A stretch of DNA of 64,000 bases. Source: Pseudomonas oryzihabitans. Lineage in GTDB: Bacteria; Pseudomonadota; Gammaproteobacteria; Pseudomonadales; Pseudomonadaceae. The translations under genes and the position numbers were made by a program. The stretch is taken from positions 3,384,001 through 3,448,000 of the forward strand of contig NZ_CP017024.1 in the NCBI RefSeq assembly GCF_014522265.1, in the 5' to 3' direction. This document shows positions 46,392-56,010 of the stretch, in pieces; the stretch's first letter is position 1; the number at the start of each line of letters is the position of its first letter. The notes under the pieces are model-generated. The model did no database searches, was not told where the DNA came from, and saw only the letters and a list, made by a program, of their open reading frames with translations.

Positions 46392-48494
46392 TCAGGAGGG
46401 CACCACTGCCCGATTGGCGGACCCGGCCAGCATGGCGGCGACCTGCGCGGCCAGCTGGTCCAGGGTGAAGGGCTTGGTCATCAGCTCCATGTTACCACCC
46501 AGGAAGGCGTTCCTACTGAGCGCGCCCTCGGCGTAGCCGGTAAGGAACAGCACCGGCAGCCGCGGCCTGAGCTGCTGGATGACCTCCGCCAGCTGGCGAC
46601 CGTTGAGGCCTGGCAGGCCGACATCGGTCACCAGCAGGTCCAGCTGGGGAATCTGGTCCAGCAGGCGCAACGCGGCCTTGCCTTCGGCGGCGCTCCACAC
46701 CTGATAACCCAGGGCTTCCAAGGCTTCCTGATTGACCAGCCGGACCGCGACGTCGTCCTCCACCAGGAGAATGGTCTCGCCGGCACCCTGGGTGAATTCC
46801 GCCGGGTCGCTCCGTTTCGGTTCGTGGCGTTGCTCGGCCGTCGGCAGATAGACGCAGACCTGAGTCCCGCTGCTGTCGCTGGCGAGAGTGAGACGGCCAT
46901 TGCTCTGCCGGGCGAAGCCATAGACCATCGACAGCCCCAGGCCGGTGCCCTGGCCCTGCGGCTTGGTGGTGAAGAAGGGTTCGAGCACCTTGTCCAGCAG
47001 CCGCTCCGGGATACCGGTACCGCTGTCCCGCACTTCGATGCAGACATAGTCGCCCGGGGCCAGGGCCTCGTCGTCCGTCCCCGGCTCGGTGACCGTCAGC
47101 AGCGAAGTCGCCAGGGTCACGACACCGCCATCCGGCATGGCATCGCGGGCGTTGATCACCAGGTTGAGCAGCGCATTCTCCAGCTGGTTGGCATCGGCCA
47201 GGATCCAGGGCAGGTCCTCGCCCAGCGCCAGCTCCACCGAGATCTGTTCGCTCACGGTGCGCTGCAACAACTCCTGCAGCGCCAGGATCAGCTCGTTGGC
47301 GGACATCGGCCGGGATTCCAGCGACTGCCGGCGGGAAAAGGCCAGCAACCGCTGGGTAAGGGCGGCCGCCCGGTGCGCCGAATGCTGCGCGGCCTCCATG
47401 TACCGCTCCAGGCCGGCGAGCTGTCCCTTGTTCTTGATTTTCATCAAATCCAGGGCGCCCAGCACCCCGGTGAGCATGTTGTTGAAGTCATGGGCGATGC
47501 CGCCGGTGAGCTGGCCGACCGCTTCCATCTTCAGCGACTGGCGCAACTGCTCTTCGGCGCGATTGCGCTCGGCGGTTTCCCGCTGCAATTCGCTGAGGGT
47601 AAGCGCCAGGGTGCGGGTGCGCTCCGCGACCTGGAGTTCCAGTTCTTCATTGAAGCGACGCAGCGCCAGTTCGGCGCGCTTCTCGTCGCTGACATCGGCG
47701 ATCACCGTGGTCGCCCCGATGATCTGCCGGCCGGCGTCGTGCAGCGGCACCGCGCTCACCCGCAGCCAGGATTCCTCGCCGGTTGCACTGGTGTGATAGA
47801 AATCCTGGCCCTTGACCCGCTCGCCAGCCAGCGCCCGAGCACCCGGAAAGCGCTCGGGTGGCAACAGTCGGCCACTGTCGTCGAGCGCGGTCCAGCGCGA
47901 CACCTCCCCAGGCTGCCGGGAAGGAATGTGCTGACCCGGCACATACTGCTCATAGAAGGGATTGCTGACCAGGGTCCGACCCTCGGCATCCATGAAGCAC
48001 ACCCCGACCGGCAGATTCTCCAGCAGCGTCTGCAGGCGCTCGCGTTCCTGGGCGAGTTCGGCGAGGCGGTCGCGCATCTCGAACTGACGCAGGCGCGACC
48101 GCCAGGCCGCCGCGACGCTGCTCAGCAGCGAGGCGCCACTCAGCGGCCGTTCGAGGATGACCAGGTTGGTGGTCGCCGCCGGCAGCTGTCGGCGCAGGAG
48201 ATCGTTGCCACGCCCCGAGCGTTTGGCATCGGAAGCCAGCAGTACCAGCGGGATATCCGACCAGGTGGGCTGCCGCTCCAGAGCCTCTGCCAGGGCGCTC
48301 AGGTCCTGGCGCAGGGCTTCCTCGGTAAAGACGATGATGCCGGTGTCGTCGCCCAGGGCCGCCGCGACCTCGTCGAGGCTGGCAACGTAGCGGGTGAGAT
48401 AGCCCTGGGTGAAAAGCCGCTGCAGGTTGGCCGCGTCACCGCGAAGCGGGGCACAGATGATCAGTTCGCAGGCGGGCGTCTTGGACTCGGTCAA
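46392..48494 (-). CDS. Hybrid histidine kinase with degenerate N-terminal receiver and PAS domain
   Basis: The 700-residue protein has, in order: a receiver-like N-terminal region (about 8-130) lacking a clear phospho-acceptor aspartate, a PAS domain (about 155-270), a coiled linker, the dimerisation domain with H335 in GGIAHDFNN, an ATPase domain ([33 protein letters not shown]) and a C-terminal receiver with D624 in [10 protein letters not shown]. No membrane segment is seen, so sensing is cytoplasmic. Its ATG overlaps the KaiC-like gene's stop by four bases, implying that the two proteins act together. Confidence 0.9.
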   Translation of the reverse strand: MTESKTPACELIICAPLRGDAANLQRLFTQGYLTRYVASLDEVAAALGDDTGIIVFTEEALRQDLSALAEALERQPTWSDIPLVLLASDAKRSGRGNDLLRRQLPAATTNLVILERPLSGASLLSSVAAAWRSRLRQFEMRDRLAELAQERERLQTLLENLPVGVCFMDAEGRTLVSNPFYEQYVPGQHIPSRQPGEVSRWTALDDSGRLLPPERFPGARALAGERVKGQDFYHTSATGEESWLRVSAVPLHDAGRQIIGATTVIADVSDEKRAELALRRFNEELELQVAERTRTLALTLSELQRETAERNRAEEQLRQSLKMEAVGQLTGGIAHDFNNMLTGVLGALDLMKIKNKGQLAGLERYMEAAQHSAHRAAALTQRLLAFSRRQSLESRPMSANELILALQELLQRTVSEQISVELALGEDLPWILADANQLENALLNLVINARDAMPDGGVVTLATSLLTVTEPGTDDEALAPGDYVCIEVRDSGTGIPERLLDKVLEPFFTTKPQGQGTGLGLSMVYGFARQSNGRLTLASDSSGTQVCVYLPTAEQRHEPKRSDPAEFTQGAGETILLVEDDVAVRLVNQEALEALGYQVWSAAEGKAALRLLDQIPQLDLLVTDVGLPGLNGRQLAEVIQQLRPRLPVLFLTGYAEGALSRNAFLGGNMELMTKPFTLDQLAAQVAAMLAGSANRAVVPS

Positions 48495-49984
48495 TCGCGC
48501 TCTTCCATCAGGGGCTGCCTGGCACCGAAATACTCCGGGGTGCCGGTCAGCACGCCACGGAAGTCCACCAGCGGCTGACCCACCCGGATGCCCTGGGTAT
48601 CGATGCGCAACTCCCGTATCGCATCCTCATGCCCGCCGCCGCGATGCTTGAGGATGGAAATGGCCTTGCGCAGACGGCCGTGCGCTTCGAAGAAGCGCAC
48701 CAGCACGACGGTATCGGCGATATAGGAGATGTCCAGATTGGAGGTCATGGAGCCGACCAGGCCATGCTGGGGATTGATAAGGAAGGTCACCACCCCGGAC
48801 TGGCTCAGGTAGGAGAGCAGTTCGTGCAACTGCAGAATCAGCTGCTGCTCCTGCGGCATGGCGGCCAGGTAGCCATTGAGGCTGTCCAGCACCAGCATCC
48901 GGCAGTTGTTTTCCTCGACGTCCTGCCGCACGCGCCAGGCGAATTCGCCGGGCGACAACTCGGCGGGATGAATCTGGTGAACCACCAGCAGACCTTCGTC
49001 GATATAGCGCAGCAGCGGCATCCCCATGCTTTCCGCACGCTTGAGCAGGGTGCCGATACGTTCGTCGAATTCGTATACGGCGCATCTTTCCCCGCGCGCG
49101 CAGGCCGCCATCACGAACTGCAGGGCGAGCGTCGTCTTGCCGGCCCCCGCCGGACCGGTGATCAGGGTGCTGGTACCGCGCAAGGGCCCGCCGTGCAGCA
49201 GCGCGTCCAGGTCCTGGATGTTGCTGGGGACGACGGCGCCAAGGAATTCTTCGTAGTGCCCCGCAGCGATGATCCGCGGATAGATCTCCAGCCCGCCCCG
49301 GCGGATGGTGAAGTCGTGATAGCCGGCGACGAAATCTCGGCCACGCAGCTTCTGGATCTGCAGGCGGCGGCGGGCAGCGCCGAAGTCCAGGGTCAGGCGC
49401 TCCAGGGTCAGCACCCCGTGGCAGAGGCTGTGCAGGTGGTTGTCCCGCCCGCCTGGACTGGTGGTCAGGTCGTCCACCAGCAGCACGGTGATGCCGCGCC
49501 CGGCGAAGAACTGTTTGAGCGCCAGCACCTGGCGCCGATAGCGCAGGGGATCCTGGGCCAGCAGACGCATCTCCGACAGGCTGTCGAACACCAGCCGACT
49601 CGGCTTGAGTTCATCCACCCGCGCCTGAATCAGCTCGATGGTATCGCCCAGTTCGGATTCCCAGGGGTGCAGGATGGTCTGCTCCTGAGCACCGCCCAGT
49701 ACCGCATCGGCGGCGGATAGCTCGAACAGCTCCACGCCCTCCAGGCTCCAGCCATGGGACTCGGCCACGCTCTGCAACTCTTCGCTGGTTTCCGATAGCG
49801 TGATGTAGAGCACCGACTCGCCCCGGCGTACCCCTTCAAAGAGAAACTGCAGCCCCAGGGTGGTCTTGCCCGACCCCGGTGTACCCTCCAGCAGATAGAG
49901 TCGATCGCGGGGTAGGCCGCCGCGCAACACCTGGTCCAGACCGGTATTGCCTGTCGCGATAATTGACGGGCTAGGGGAATTCAT
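48491..49984 (-). CDS. KaiC-like double-domain ATPase
   Basis: The 497-residue protein has two RecA-like halves, each with a Walker A: GTPGSGKT at 34-41 and GPAGAGKT at 277-284, and LVFDSLSEMRLL and LVLDSLNGYLAAM as Walker B regions. This is the KaiC plan. KaiC homologues outside cyanobacteria lack the circadian partners KaiA/KaiB in most cases and are tied to stress or signal transduction; no kaiA or kaiB is here. The start at 49984 was chosen over an upstream frame because it opens with the conserved TGNTGLDQVLRGGLP. It is coupled to the hybrid kinase gene. Confidence 0.9.
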   Translation of the reverse strand: MNSPSPSIIATGNTGLDQVLRGGLPRDRLYLLEGTPGSGKTTLGLQFLFEGVRRGESVLYITLSETSEELQSVAESHGWSLEGVELFELSAADAVLGGAQEQTILHPWESELGDTIELIQARVDELKPSRLVFDSLSEMRLLAQDPLRYRRQVLALKQFFAGRGITVLLVDDLTTSPGGRDNHLHSLCHGVLTLERLTLDFGAARRRLQIQKLRGRDFVAGYHDFTIRRGGLEIYPRIIAAGHYEEFLGAVVPSNIQDLDALLHGGPLRGTSTLITGPAGAGKTTLALQFVMAACARGERCAVYEFDERIGTLLKRAESMGMPLLRYIDEGLLVVHQIHPAELSPGEFAWRVRQDVEENNCRMLVLDSLNGYLAAMPQEQQLILQLHELLSYLSQSGVVTFLINPQHGLVGSMTSNLDISYIADTVVLVRFFEAHGRLRKAISILKHRGGGHEDAIRELRIDTQGIRVGQPLVDFRGVLTGTPEYFGARQPLMEERD

Positions 49985-50208
49985 GGGTGACCGGACCTCA
50001 AGGTGGCGGAAGCGAAGGGGACAGCATGGCCGCGGCCCAGCCTGAGCTCCGGGCAAGCCCGAGAATCCGGCGGCAAGGTGCGGGCAGTGATGATGTCACG
50101 CCGGGAGTCGACGGCGGAGACCAGAGCCGCACTGAATTATAGGAAGTCTAATACCCTGGCCCGCCGCCGGCCACTCCGACACAGTGCAGCCTCGCCAAGC
50201 CGTTGCGA

Positions 50209-51846
50209 TCAGGCGATCCCGTTCGGCCCATCCAGCACCCGGCGAATCTTGCGCGCCAGATCGTTGGGGATATAGGGCTTGGAGATCACCTCGAACTCCG
50301 AGCCGCCGATATCGGTGCGCTCCAGCGAGTTTTCGGCGTAGCCGGTGGTGAGCAGGATCTTCATCCCCGGGTGCAGGCGTTTCACCTCCCGCGCCAGCAT
50401 CACGCCATTCATGCCGCCCGGCATGATCAGGTCGGTGAACAGGAGGTCGAACGGCTGCTCGCTTTCGCGCAGCACCCTGAGCGCCTCGCTGGCATTGAAG
50501 GTGATCTGCGCGGTGTAGCCATAGTCTTCCATTACCAGCTTGGCCAGTTCGGCGACATCCGGGCGGTCTTCCACCACCAGGATGCGCTCCGTACCACTGC
50601 GGCGGTCCGAACGCTGCTCCGCCTGCTGATGGGTGACGAGGCTGTCATCCACCGGGAAATACAGGCGCAGCGTGGTACCGACGTCTTCTTCCGAATAAAT
50701 GCGTACCGTACCGCCGGATTGCTTGGCGAAGCCATAGACCATCGACAGACCCAGCCCCGAGCCCTTGCCTTCTTCCTTGGTGGTGAAGAAGGGGTCCATC
50801 ACCCGATCGCGGATGCTGGCGGGCATGCCATGACCGTTGTCGGTGATCGCCAGGCTGACATAGCGACCGGGCATCAGGCCGTCGTAGGACATGTTCGCCA
50901 GTTCGCGCACCTCGACGTTGCGCGTCTCGATGCCCACGCTGGGTTGCGGGCGATCGGCCAGGGCATCCCGGGCATTGATCAGGATATTGAGCAGCGCCAC
51001 TTCGGCCTGGGTCGGATCAATGCGGCAATTCCACAGTTCGGGTTCCAGCCGGGTGCGGATTTCCACGTCGCCCAGGGTCCGCTCCGCCAACTCGTGGGAG
51101 GTGCGGATCAGGTTGTTCAGATTGAGCACCCGGCCTTCGAGCTTCTGCTTGCGCGAAAAGGCCAGCAGCTGCTGGGTGAGGGTACTGGCGCGTTCCGCCG
51201 CCGACTTGGCATGGGTGGCGCTGCGGACGATGCGCTCCTGGTCGAAGCTGGGCTTTTCCGCTGTGCGCTGGATGATGTCGATATAGCCCATCATCACCTG
51301 CAGCAGGTTGTTGAAGTCGTGGGCGATACCGCCGGTGAGCTGGCCGAGCGCCTCCATCTTCTGCGCCTGGCGCAGGGCATCCTCGGCGTCGCGCCGGCGG
51401 CTGACATCCAGCTGGGACGCGAAGTAATAGGTCAGCTCGCCCGCATCGTTGTACACCGGCGAGACGAACAGCGCGTTCCAGAAGGTCGAGCCGTCCTTGC
51501 GATAGTTGATGATCTCCACCGAGATCTCGCGTTCCTGCTCCACCGCCTCGCGGATCTGGGCGACCACCGAGCGATCGGTCTCCGGCCCCTGCAGGAAACG
51601 GCAGTTGCGTCCCAGCAGTTCGTCCACCCCGTAACCGGTCATATCGGTAAAGGCATTGTTGGCGAACAGGATCGGGTTGTCCGGCTGATTGGGGTCGGTG
51701 ATCAGCATCGGCATCCGCGTAGTTTCCACGGCGGCGAAGAAGATGTTCTTGCCCTCGTGCGAAACATCGCTCGTCGCGGAATTGTCGACCCGCGCCTTGC
51801 GGGGTGGGTGCTTCTGGCTCACGGAGGCGGAATCCTTGGCAGGCAA
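50209..51846 (-). CDS. LOV-domain blue-light hybrid histidine kinase
   Basis: The 545-residue protein has a LOV domain (about 38-150) with the flavin-adduct motif GRNCRFLQG, photoactive Cys82, and [12 protein letters not shown]. Then come a dimerisation domain with H176 in GGIAHDFNN, an ATPase domain ([28 protein letters not shown]) and a C-terminal receiver with D472 in [11 protein letters not shown]. This LOV-HK-RR order is that of the P. syringae blue-light kinase. It would absorb blue light through FMN and change its phosphorylation. It is divergent from a receiver-only gene at 52056. The gaps 49985-50208 and 51847-52055 hold no gene. Confidence 0.93.
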   Translation of the reverse strand: MPAKDSASVSQKHPPRKARVDNSATSDVSHEGKNIFFAAVETTRMPMLITDPNQPDNPILFANNAFTDMTGYGVDELLGRNCRFLQGPETDRSVVAQIREAVEQEREISVEIINYRKDGSTFWNALFVSPVYNDAGELTYYFASQLDVSRRRDAEDALRQAQKMEALGQLTGGIAHDFNNLLQVMMGYIDIIQRTAEKPSFDQERIVRSATHAKSAAERASTLTQQLLAFSRKQKLEGRVLNLNNLIRTSHELAERTLGDVEIRTRLEPELWNCRIDPTQAEVALLNILINARDALADRPQPSVGIETRNVEVRELANMSYDGLMPGRYVSLAITDNGHGMPASIRDRVMDPFFTTKEEGKGSGLGLSMVYGFAKQSGGTVRIYSEEDVGTTLRLYFPVDDSLVTHQQAEQRSDRRSGTERILVVEDRPDVAELAKLVMEDYGYTAQITFNASEALRVLRESEQPFDLLFTDLIMPGGMNGVMLAREVKRLHPGMKILLTTGYAENSLERTDIGGSEFEVISKPYIPNDLARKIRRVLDGPNGIA

Positions 51847-52055
51847 AATTGGGCGTCTTGGCCCTCAGACAGCCAAGCGGCGAGAAAACTTCATCCGCAC
51901 CCCTCACGAGGCGGTCTGGCATCGCCCTTTTAGGAGCTGAAAGCCAAGCGTGGCGCGGCTTTGGCGGCCATTTGCCAGTGTACCGCTCACCTGCCTCAGG
52001 TGACCGTTAGGTAGGTTTCGGGAGAACCTCTTCAGCCTTCGCTGTCTGACCTGCC

Positions 52056-52442
52056 ATGAAGCCGAGAAGCCTTGAAATACAAAGACAAATTCTTGTTCTG
52101 GAAGATGATGCGGGCCAGCGCGAGCTGCTGACCGAAATTCTCACCGAACAGGGCTTGGATGTCGTGGCGGTCGCTTCCAGTGACGAGGCCTTGGCTCACA
52201 TGGACACCCGCGGCAGCGATACCAAGATGGTCATCGCCGATGTCAACGTACCGGGCATGCTGGATGGCCTGGCCTTCGCCCAGCTTGCCGCTGTGAGCTG
52301 GCCGACGATCCCCTTCATCATCATCTCCGGCTACATCGACCAGGATCTCGCCATCCTGCCGCGCCGGGCGGCCTTCCTGCCCAAGCCCTGGAGCGTGGCC
52401 GACCTCAGCCAACTGGTCGAGAGCCTGCTGCCGCGTCGCTAG
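52056..52442 (+). CDS. Single-domain response regulator
   Basis: The 128-residue protein is a receiver domain alone: acidic pair in VLEDDAG, phospho-acceptor D62 in VIADVNVPG, and the FLPKPW lysine near 113. There is no output domain, so it probably relays phosphate or regulates a partner protein. It is divergent from the LOV kinase gene, which makes it a natural phosphate partner, although the LOV kinase has its own receiver. The loop between the second strand and third helix (MDTRGSDTK) is short. Confidence 0.88.
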   Translation: MKPRSLEIQRQILVLEDDAGQRELLTEILTEQGLDVVAVASSDEALAHMDTRGSDTKMVIADVNVPGMLDGLAFAQLAAVSWPTIPFIIISGYIDQDLAILPRRAAFLPKPWSVADLSQLVESLLPRR

Positions 52443-52658
52443 GGGCCTGCTTCATGGGTGGCGCAACCTGCCCGAGCCGGCCTGCCGCCCTGATCTGGTC
52501 ACGCCTCCTTTCGTCCCCGAATAGACGCGCTCGTCGGCAGTACCCCGTTTCGACTGGCCAAATGATATGACGTCCGTCGGCATGCCCGGTTTGCAGGGAA
52601 CCAAAAGCCTTGAACGCTATCAATGTGCCATCTATTCCCGACTGGCAAGGAGCGCTTC

Positions 52659-53147
52659 ATGGACGCAGTCATCACCCAGATTTCTCAGATCACCGATTGG
52701 GAATTTCTCATTGCGCTGGAGCGCAGCCTGGAAAGCCGCGGTCGCCTCGACCTGGCCGCGCGCGAAGCCCTCGAACGCCAGGGCAGGCTGCTCTCGCGCC
52801 GCTACCTGATGCAGAAGGGCAAGCTCGGCAACGGCCCCTTCACCCCGGTGGAAAACGAGATCCTCGACGTCCTGGCCACGGCCACGGCCGCCCTGCGCCG
52901 CAGTCGGCGCCTGCCCCATAACATCGTCAAGACCCTGCGTGCCGGTGGCCTGATCGAGGCGGTCGAGCGCAACGTCTGCCACGCCGGCGCCCTGCAGTGC
53001 CGCACCGACTTCGAAGCCGACGGCATCCCTCGCGGGACCCTGGAGCGCATCGTCGATCGCAATCCCCAGGCCTTCGGACTGGAAGCCCGCCGCGCCGCCG
53101 CGCGCTACATCGCCGAGCAGGAACCGGCCTTCCGCGCTGCCGGCTGA
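52659..53147 (+). CDS. Conserved protein of unknown function
   Basis: The 162-residue product starts at an ATG well spaced after AAGGAG. It is charged and mostly helical (WEFLIALERSLESRGRLDLAAREALERQGRLLSRRYLM), with a central C-x-AGALQC segment (NVCHAGALQCRTDF) holding two cysteines. No signal peptide, membrane segment or known catalytic motif is visible. Coding is supported by codon bias and a good ribosome site. The upstream 52443-52658 stretch shows no gene. I do not recognise the family. Confidence 0.65.
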   Translation: MDAVITQISQITDWEFLIALERSLESRGRLDLAAREALERQGRLLSRRYLMQKGKLGNGPFTPVENEILDVLATATAALRRSRRLPHNIVKTLRAGGLIEAVERNVCHAGALQCRTDFEADGIPRGTLERIVDRNPQAFGLEARRAAARYIAEQEPAFRAAG

Positions 53148-53255
53148 GCCTCGCCATGGCCGCCTGCGGGCGGCCATGGCAATTCAAGAGCAGGCTGATC
53201 GCCGTCCTGACCCCGTGCTACCGTTTCCAAGCTCCCAGCCGAAACGAGCCCTGTC

Positions 53256-53876
53256 ATGGCCCTCGCCGATAACCTGCTGGCCTTCACCCTGGCCGCGTCC
53301 CTGCTCACCGTCACACCAGGCCTCGATACCGCGCTGATCCTGCGCACCGCCGCCGTCGAAGGACGCGCCCAGGCCTGGCGTGCGGCCCTGGGGATCAACG
53401 CGGGCTGCCTGCTCTGGGGCGCCGCCGTAGCCTTCGGCCTGGGCGCGCTGCTGGCGGTCTCGGAACTGGCCTATACGCTGCTGAAGTATTGTGGGGCCGC
53501 CTACCTCTGCTGGCTCGGCCTCAACCTGCTGCTGCGCCCTCGTACGGCCCTCATTCCAACGGCAGGCGAGGGTGGCACAGCCTCCAACTGGTTCGTGAAA
53601 GGCATGTTGGGCAATATCCTCAATCCCAAGGTCGGTATCTTCTACGTGTCCTTCCTGCCCCAATTCATTCCCCAGGGCCAACCCCTGATCGCTTGGACCT
53701 TCGGCCTGGTCGCCATCCATGTGGCGCTGGGGCTGCTCTGGTCCCTGATCCTGATCGGCGCTACCCGCACCCTGGGCGAGGCCCTGCGCAAGGCCGCGGT
53801 GATCCGCTGGCTGGATCGGATGACGTGCGTGGTCTTCCTGCTGTTCGCCGCAAAGCTGGCGCTGAGTCGCAGGTAA
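53256..53876 (+). CDS. LysE/RhtB-family exporter
   Basis: The 206-residue inner-membrane protein has about six hydrophobic segments and the family opening LLAFTLAASLLTVTPGLDTALILRTA, followed by YLCWLGLNLLLRP and KGMLGNILNPKVGIFYVSFLPQF, the RhtB/LysE signature. It exports amino acids or related metabolites; the substrate is not predictable. It appears monocistronic and ends shortly before the terminator-containing repeat at 53911. Confidence 0.88.
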   Translation: MALADNLLAFTLAASLLTVTPGLDTALILRTAAVEGRAQAWRAALGINAGCLLWGAAVAFGLGALLAVSELAYTLLKYCGAAYLCWLGLNLLLRPRTALIPTAGEGGTASNWFVKGMLGNILNPKVGIFYVSFLPQFIPQGQPLIAWTFGLVAIHVALGLLWSLILIGATRTLGEALRKAAVIRWLDRMTCVVFLLFAAKLALSRR

Positions 53877-53910
53877 AGAGGGGGAGGGGCGCTTCCGAGA
53901 GGACGCCAAA

Positions 53911-53958
53911 GCCAAACGCCAGAAACAACAAAGCCCGCATTTAGCGGGCCTTGGGGTG
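53911..53958. repeat. Direct repeat carrying a terminator, left copy
   Basis: This 48-bp stretch (GCCAAACGCCAGAAACAACA, then AAGCCCGC-loop-GCGGGCCTT, then GGGGTG) matches the stretch at 55462-55509 at about 40 of 48 positions in the same orientation. It includes a terminator hairpin at 53931-53953. Together the two copies bracket the MerR/CDF gene pair. Confidence 0.75.
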
Positions 53959-53982
53959 CAAGCGCGCAGGTGGATGCCCCTT

Positions 53983-54417
53983 TTAGCCAAGGCAGCGCCC
54001 ACCTCCAGGCATCGGCGTACCAGCCAACGACTCGATGATCCTGCATTCCGCTATGGTCCCGCCGTGGCAGCACGCCAACAGCCGCTGCAATTCGCTCTCC
54101 AGGGCTTGCAGATCGGCAAGCCGCTGCCGCACCTGCCGCAGGTGTTCTGCCACGAGGCTATCCACGGCAGCGCAAGGCGCCTGCTGCCGATCCGCCAGGC
54201 CGAGTAGCTCCCGGACTTCATCCAGGCTGAAGCCCAGCATGCGGGCACGTCTGACGAAGAGCAGCCGATCCCGTTCGGTCGGGCCGTACAGCCGGTAGCC
54301 GGACGCAGAGCGCGTCGAGGACGGCAGCAAGCCTTCCTTTTCGTAGTAGCGGATGGTGACGGTCTTGGTATCCGTGGCCTTGGCCAGCTGACCGATGGTG
54401 TACGTAGGAGCGTTCAT
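53983..54417 (-). CDS. MerR-family metal-responsive regulator (CadR/PbrR-like)
   Basis: The 144-residue protein has the MerR DNA-binding domain (YTIGQLAKATDTKTVTIRYYEKEGLLP...SGYRLYG) and dimerisation helix. Cysteines C82 (APCAAVD), C116, C117 and C125 (LLACCHGGTIAEC) correspond to the metal-binding set of cadmium/lead/zinc-type regulators. It is divergent from a cation diffusion facilitator gene, with a MerR-type operator between them, so it likely activates that exporter on metal binding. The exact metal cannot be told from sequence. Confidence 0.88.
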   Translation of the reverse strand: MNAPTYTIGQLAKATDTKTVTIRYYEKEGLLPSSTRSASGYRLYGPTERDRLLFVRRARMLGFSLDEVRELLGLADRQQAPCAAVDSLVAEHLRQVRQRLADLQALESELQRLLACCHGGTIAECRIIESLAGTPMPGGGRCLG

Positions 54418-54427
54418 GGCCTTGACC

Positions 54428-54442
54428 TTATAGCGACTATAA
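54428..54442. promoter_or_regulatory. MerR-type operator for the metal exporter
   Basis: TTATAG-CGA-CTATAA is a perfect 6-bp inverted repeat with a 3-base centre, directly after a TTGACC -35-like hexamer at 54422-54427. A dyad placed just past the -35 in a long spacer is the MerR-family layout. A -10 is not clear. Confidence 0.6.
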
Positions 54443-54485
54443 CCTTCAGCCTAGGGCAAATCCTGAGTGTTGCCGAGAGGGTGCC

Positions 54486-55289
54486 GTGGATAGTTGCTGC
54501 GAAGACAAGGCCGGCGAGCTGGCTCAGCTGCGAGGTCGCCAGAGTCGCGTGCTCTACAGTGTGCTGGCGATCAATGCGGTGATGTTTCTGGTGGAGTTCG
54601 CCGCCGGTTGGCTGGCCGGCTCGACGGCGCTGCTCGGGGATTCCCTGGACATGTTCGGCGATGCCTCGGTCTATGCGCTGACGCTGTTCGTGCTGCATCG
54701 AAGTGATAGAGCCCGCGCTGGTGCTGCCCTGGTGAAAGGCGGATTCATGCTGCTGTTCGGCGTGCTGGTGATCGCGGACGCGGTGCGCAAGATGATCCTG
54801 CAGGAGGTGCCCCAGGCCGACTGGATGGGCACGATCGGACTCGTCGCACTGCTCGCCAATACCTACTGCTTCTACCTGCTGTACAGCCATCGCGGGGACG
54901 ATCTGAACATGAGGTCCACCTGGATCTGTTCACGGAACGATCTGGTCGCCAATACCAGCGTGGTGCTGGCTGCCATCCTGGTGGCTGTCACTGGCAGCCT
55001 CTGGCCAGACGTCCTGGTCGGTCTGGCCATCGCCGCGCTGTTCCTGCACTCGGCCTGGCAGGTCAGTCGTGAAGCCTACCGCGCGTGGCGTATTGCTTCG
55101 GAAGGACAGGGAGTGCCAGTGCAGGAGCTGCAAGCCGCTCCGATGCAAGCGCCGCCGGTGCCTTCCTGCTGCGGCGGTAAGACGCCAGCGGTCATCGTTG
55201 AGCCTGGCCAGCGCGCTCCGGCTGCTTCGTGCTGCGCCTCTGACAGCAAGGGGGCTCTTGAATCCGTGGAAAAGCCAGGCCGCCCGTAG
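54486..55289 (+). CDS. Cation diffusion facilitator family metal exporter
   Basis: The 267-residue protein starts at GTG 54486 with DSCCEDKAGELAQLRGRQSRVLYSVLAINAVMFLVEF; the opening cysteine pair and this length are usual for this CDF branch. It has five to six hydrophobic segments with the DSLDMFGDASVYALTLFV motif (metal-site aspartates) and a second DVLVGLAIAAL region. The tail has two CC pairs (PSCCGGK, ASCCASD), likely extra metal ligands. It would export Zn, Cd or Co. The divergent MerR gene is its probable activator. Confidence 0.88.
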   Translation: MDSCCEDKAGELAQLRGRQSRVLYSVLAINAVMFLVEFAAGWLAGSTALLGDSLDMFGDASVYALTLFVLHRSDRARAGAALVKGGFMLLFGVLVIADAVRKMILQEVPQADWMGTIGLVALLANTYCFYLLYSHRGDDLNMRSTWICSRNDLVANTSVVLAAILVAVTGSLWPDVLVGLAIAALFLHSAWQVSREAYRAWRIASEGQGVPVQELQAAPMQAPPVPSCCGGKTPAVIVEPGQRAPAASCCASDSKGALESVEKPGRP

Positions 55290-55461
55290 GCGGTCTGTCG
55301 CTGTGCAGACAGGGTCGGGCGAGGCGATCTCGTCGCCCCTTGGGGCGCGGACAATCCACCGCCGAGACACCGCTTCTCGGTTTGGCATGCCGGAGACCAA
55401 GACGAGCGCCTGTGGGAACGGTCGTACAGGAGAGAAAAGGGGGGCGCCGCGAAGGCAGACT

Positions 55462-55509
55462 GCCAAACGCCGGAAACGACAAAGCCCGCACTGGGCGGGC
55501 TTTGGGGTG
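55462..55509. repeat. Direct repeat carrying a terminator, right copy
   Basis: It matches 53911-53958. The hairpin AAAGCCCGC-ACTGG-GCGGGCTTT at 55481-55503 lies just past the tRNA-Pro 3' end in the minus direction, where it serves as the tRNA terminator. The left copy therefore looks like a duplicate of tRNA flanking DNA. The stretch 55290-55461 shows no gene. Confidence 0.75.
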
Positions 55510-55526
55510 ATCCTTGCGGATCAGAT

Positions 55527-55603
55527 TGGTCGGAGCGACTGGATTCGAACCAGCGACCTTCTCGTCCCGAACGAGACGCGCTACCAAGCTGCGCTACGCT
55601 CCG
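55527..55603 (-). tRNA. tRNA-Pro, anticodon CGG
   Basis: On the minus strand the 77-base gene starts CGGAGCG, has the D arm (GCGCAGCTTGGTAGCGC), an anticodon stem CTCGT/ACGAG around TTCGGGA (anticodon CGG), a T arm with GGTTCGAATCC, the closing CGCTCCG, and an encoded ACCA. The seven-base acceptor stem pairs fully. It decodes CCG, the favoured proline codon of this genome type. A terminator lies at 55481-55503. Confidence 0.97.
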
Positions 55604-55679
55604 TAATGGATGGCGCGCATTCTACCTAAAACTCATGCAAGCACAAGGGGTTAGGTAAAAAAATCGCGCCGGGCAGGAA

Positions 55680-55901
55680 TCAGAGCTCCTTGATGGTGCG
55701 AACCTGGTCCTTGTTGATGCGGGTCGGCTTGCCGTCGAGCTGCTTGAACGTATAGAAACCCGAGTCGTCATCGTACTTCGGCGTGTCGGTGGCCTGGATC
55801 TCGCGGCCATCGTTGAGGGTGATGACGCTGGGGGTGGAGCAGCCGGCGAGCAGGGCGCTGGCGACGACCAGCAGGGCGGCGGGGAGCAGGTGCTTGTTCA
55901 T
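55680..55901 (-). CDS. YgdI/YgdR-family small lipoprotein
   Basis: The 73-residue protein begins with a lipoprotein signal (MNKHLLPAALLVVASALLAGC, by position 1-21) whose lipobox is LLAGC. The mature part, VITLNDGREIQATDTPKYDDDSGFYTFKQLDGKPTRINKD, is the YgdI/YgdR fold (DUF903), a small SH3-like outer-membrane lipoprotein of unknown role. AGGAGA precedes the ATG. It is monocistronic. Confidence 0.9.
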   Translation of the reverse strand: MNKHLLPAALLVVASALLAGCSTPSVITLNDGREIQATDTPKYDDDSGFYTFKQLDGKPTRINKDQVRTIKEL

Positions 55902-56010
55902 GTGACGGTCTCCTTTCTTGGCAACCAAGCGGGCTTAGGACCGCGGGTGCGGAGCCGAGTTCGTCCCGGAACCGCTGGGTCACGCCCTCTGGCCTGGTGG
56001 ATCGCCGGGT

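Noticed and set aside
48491-49984. A full circadian clock (KaiABC)
   Set aside because: Only a KaiC-like ATPase is present. No KaiA or KaiB homologue lies in the window, so a clock claim is not supported.
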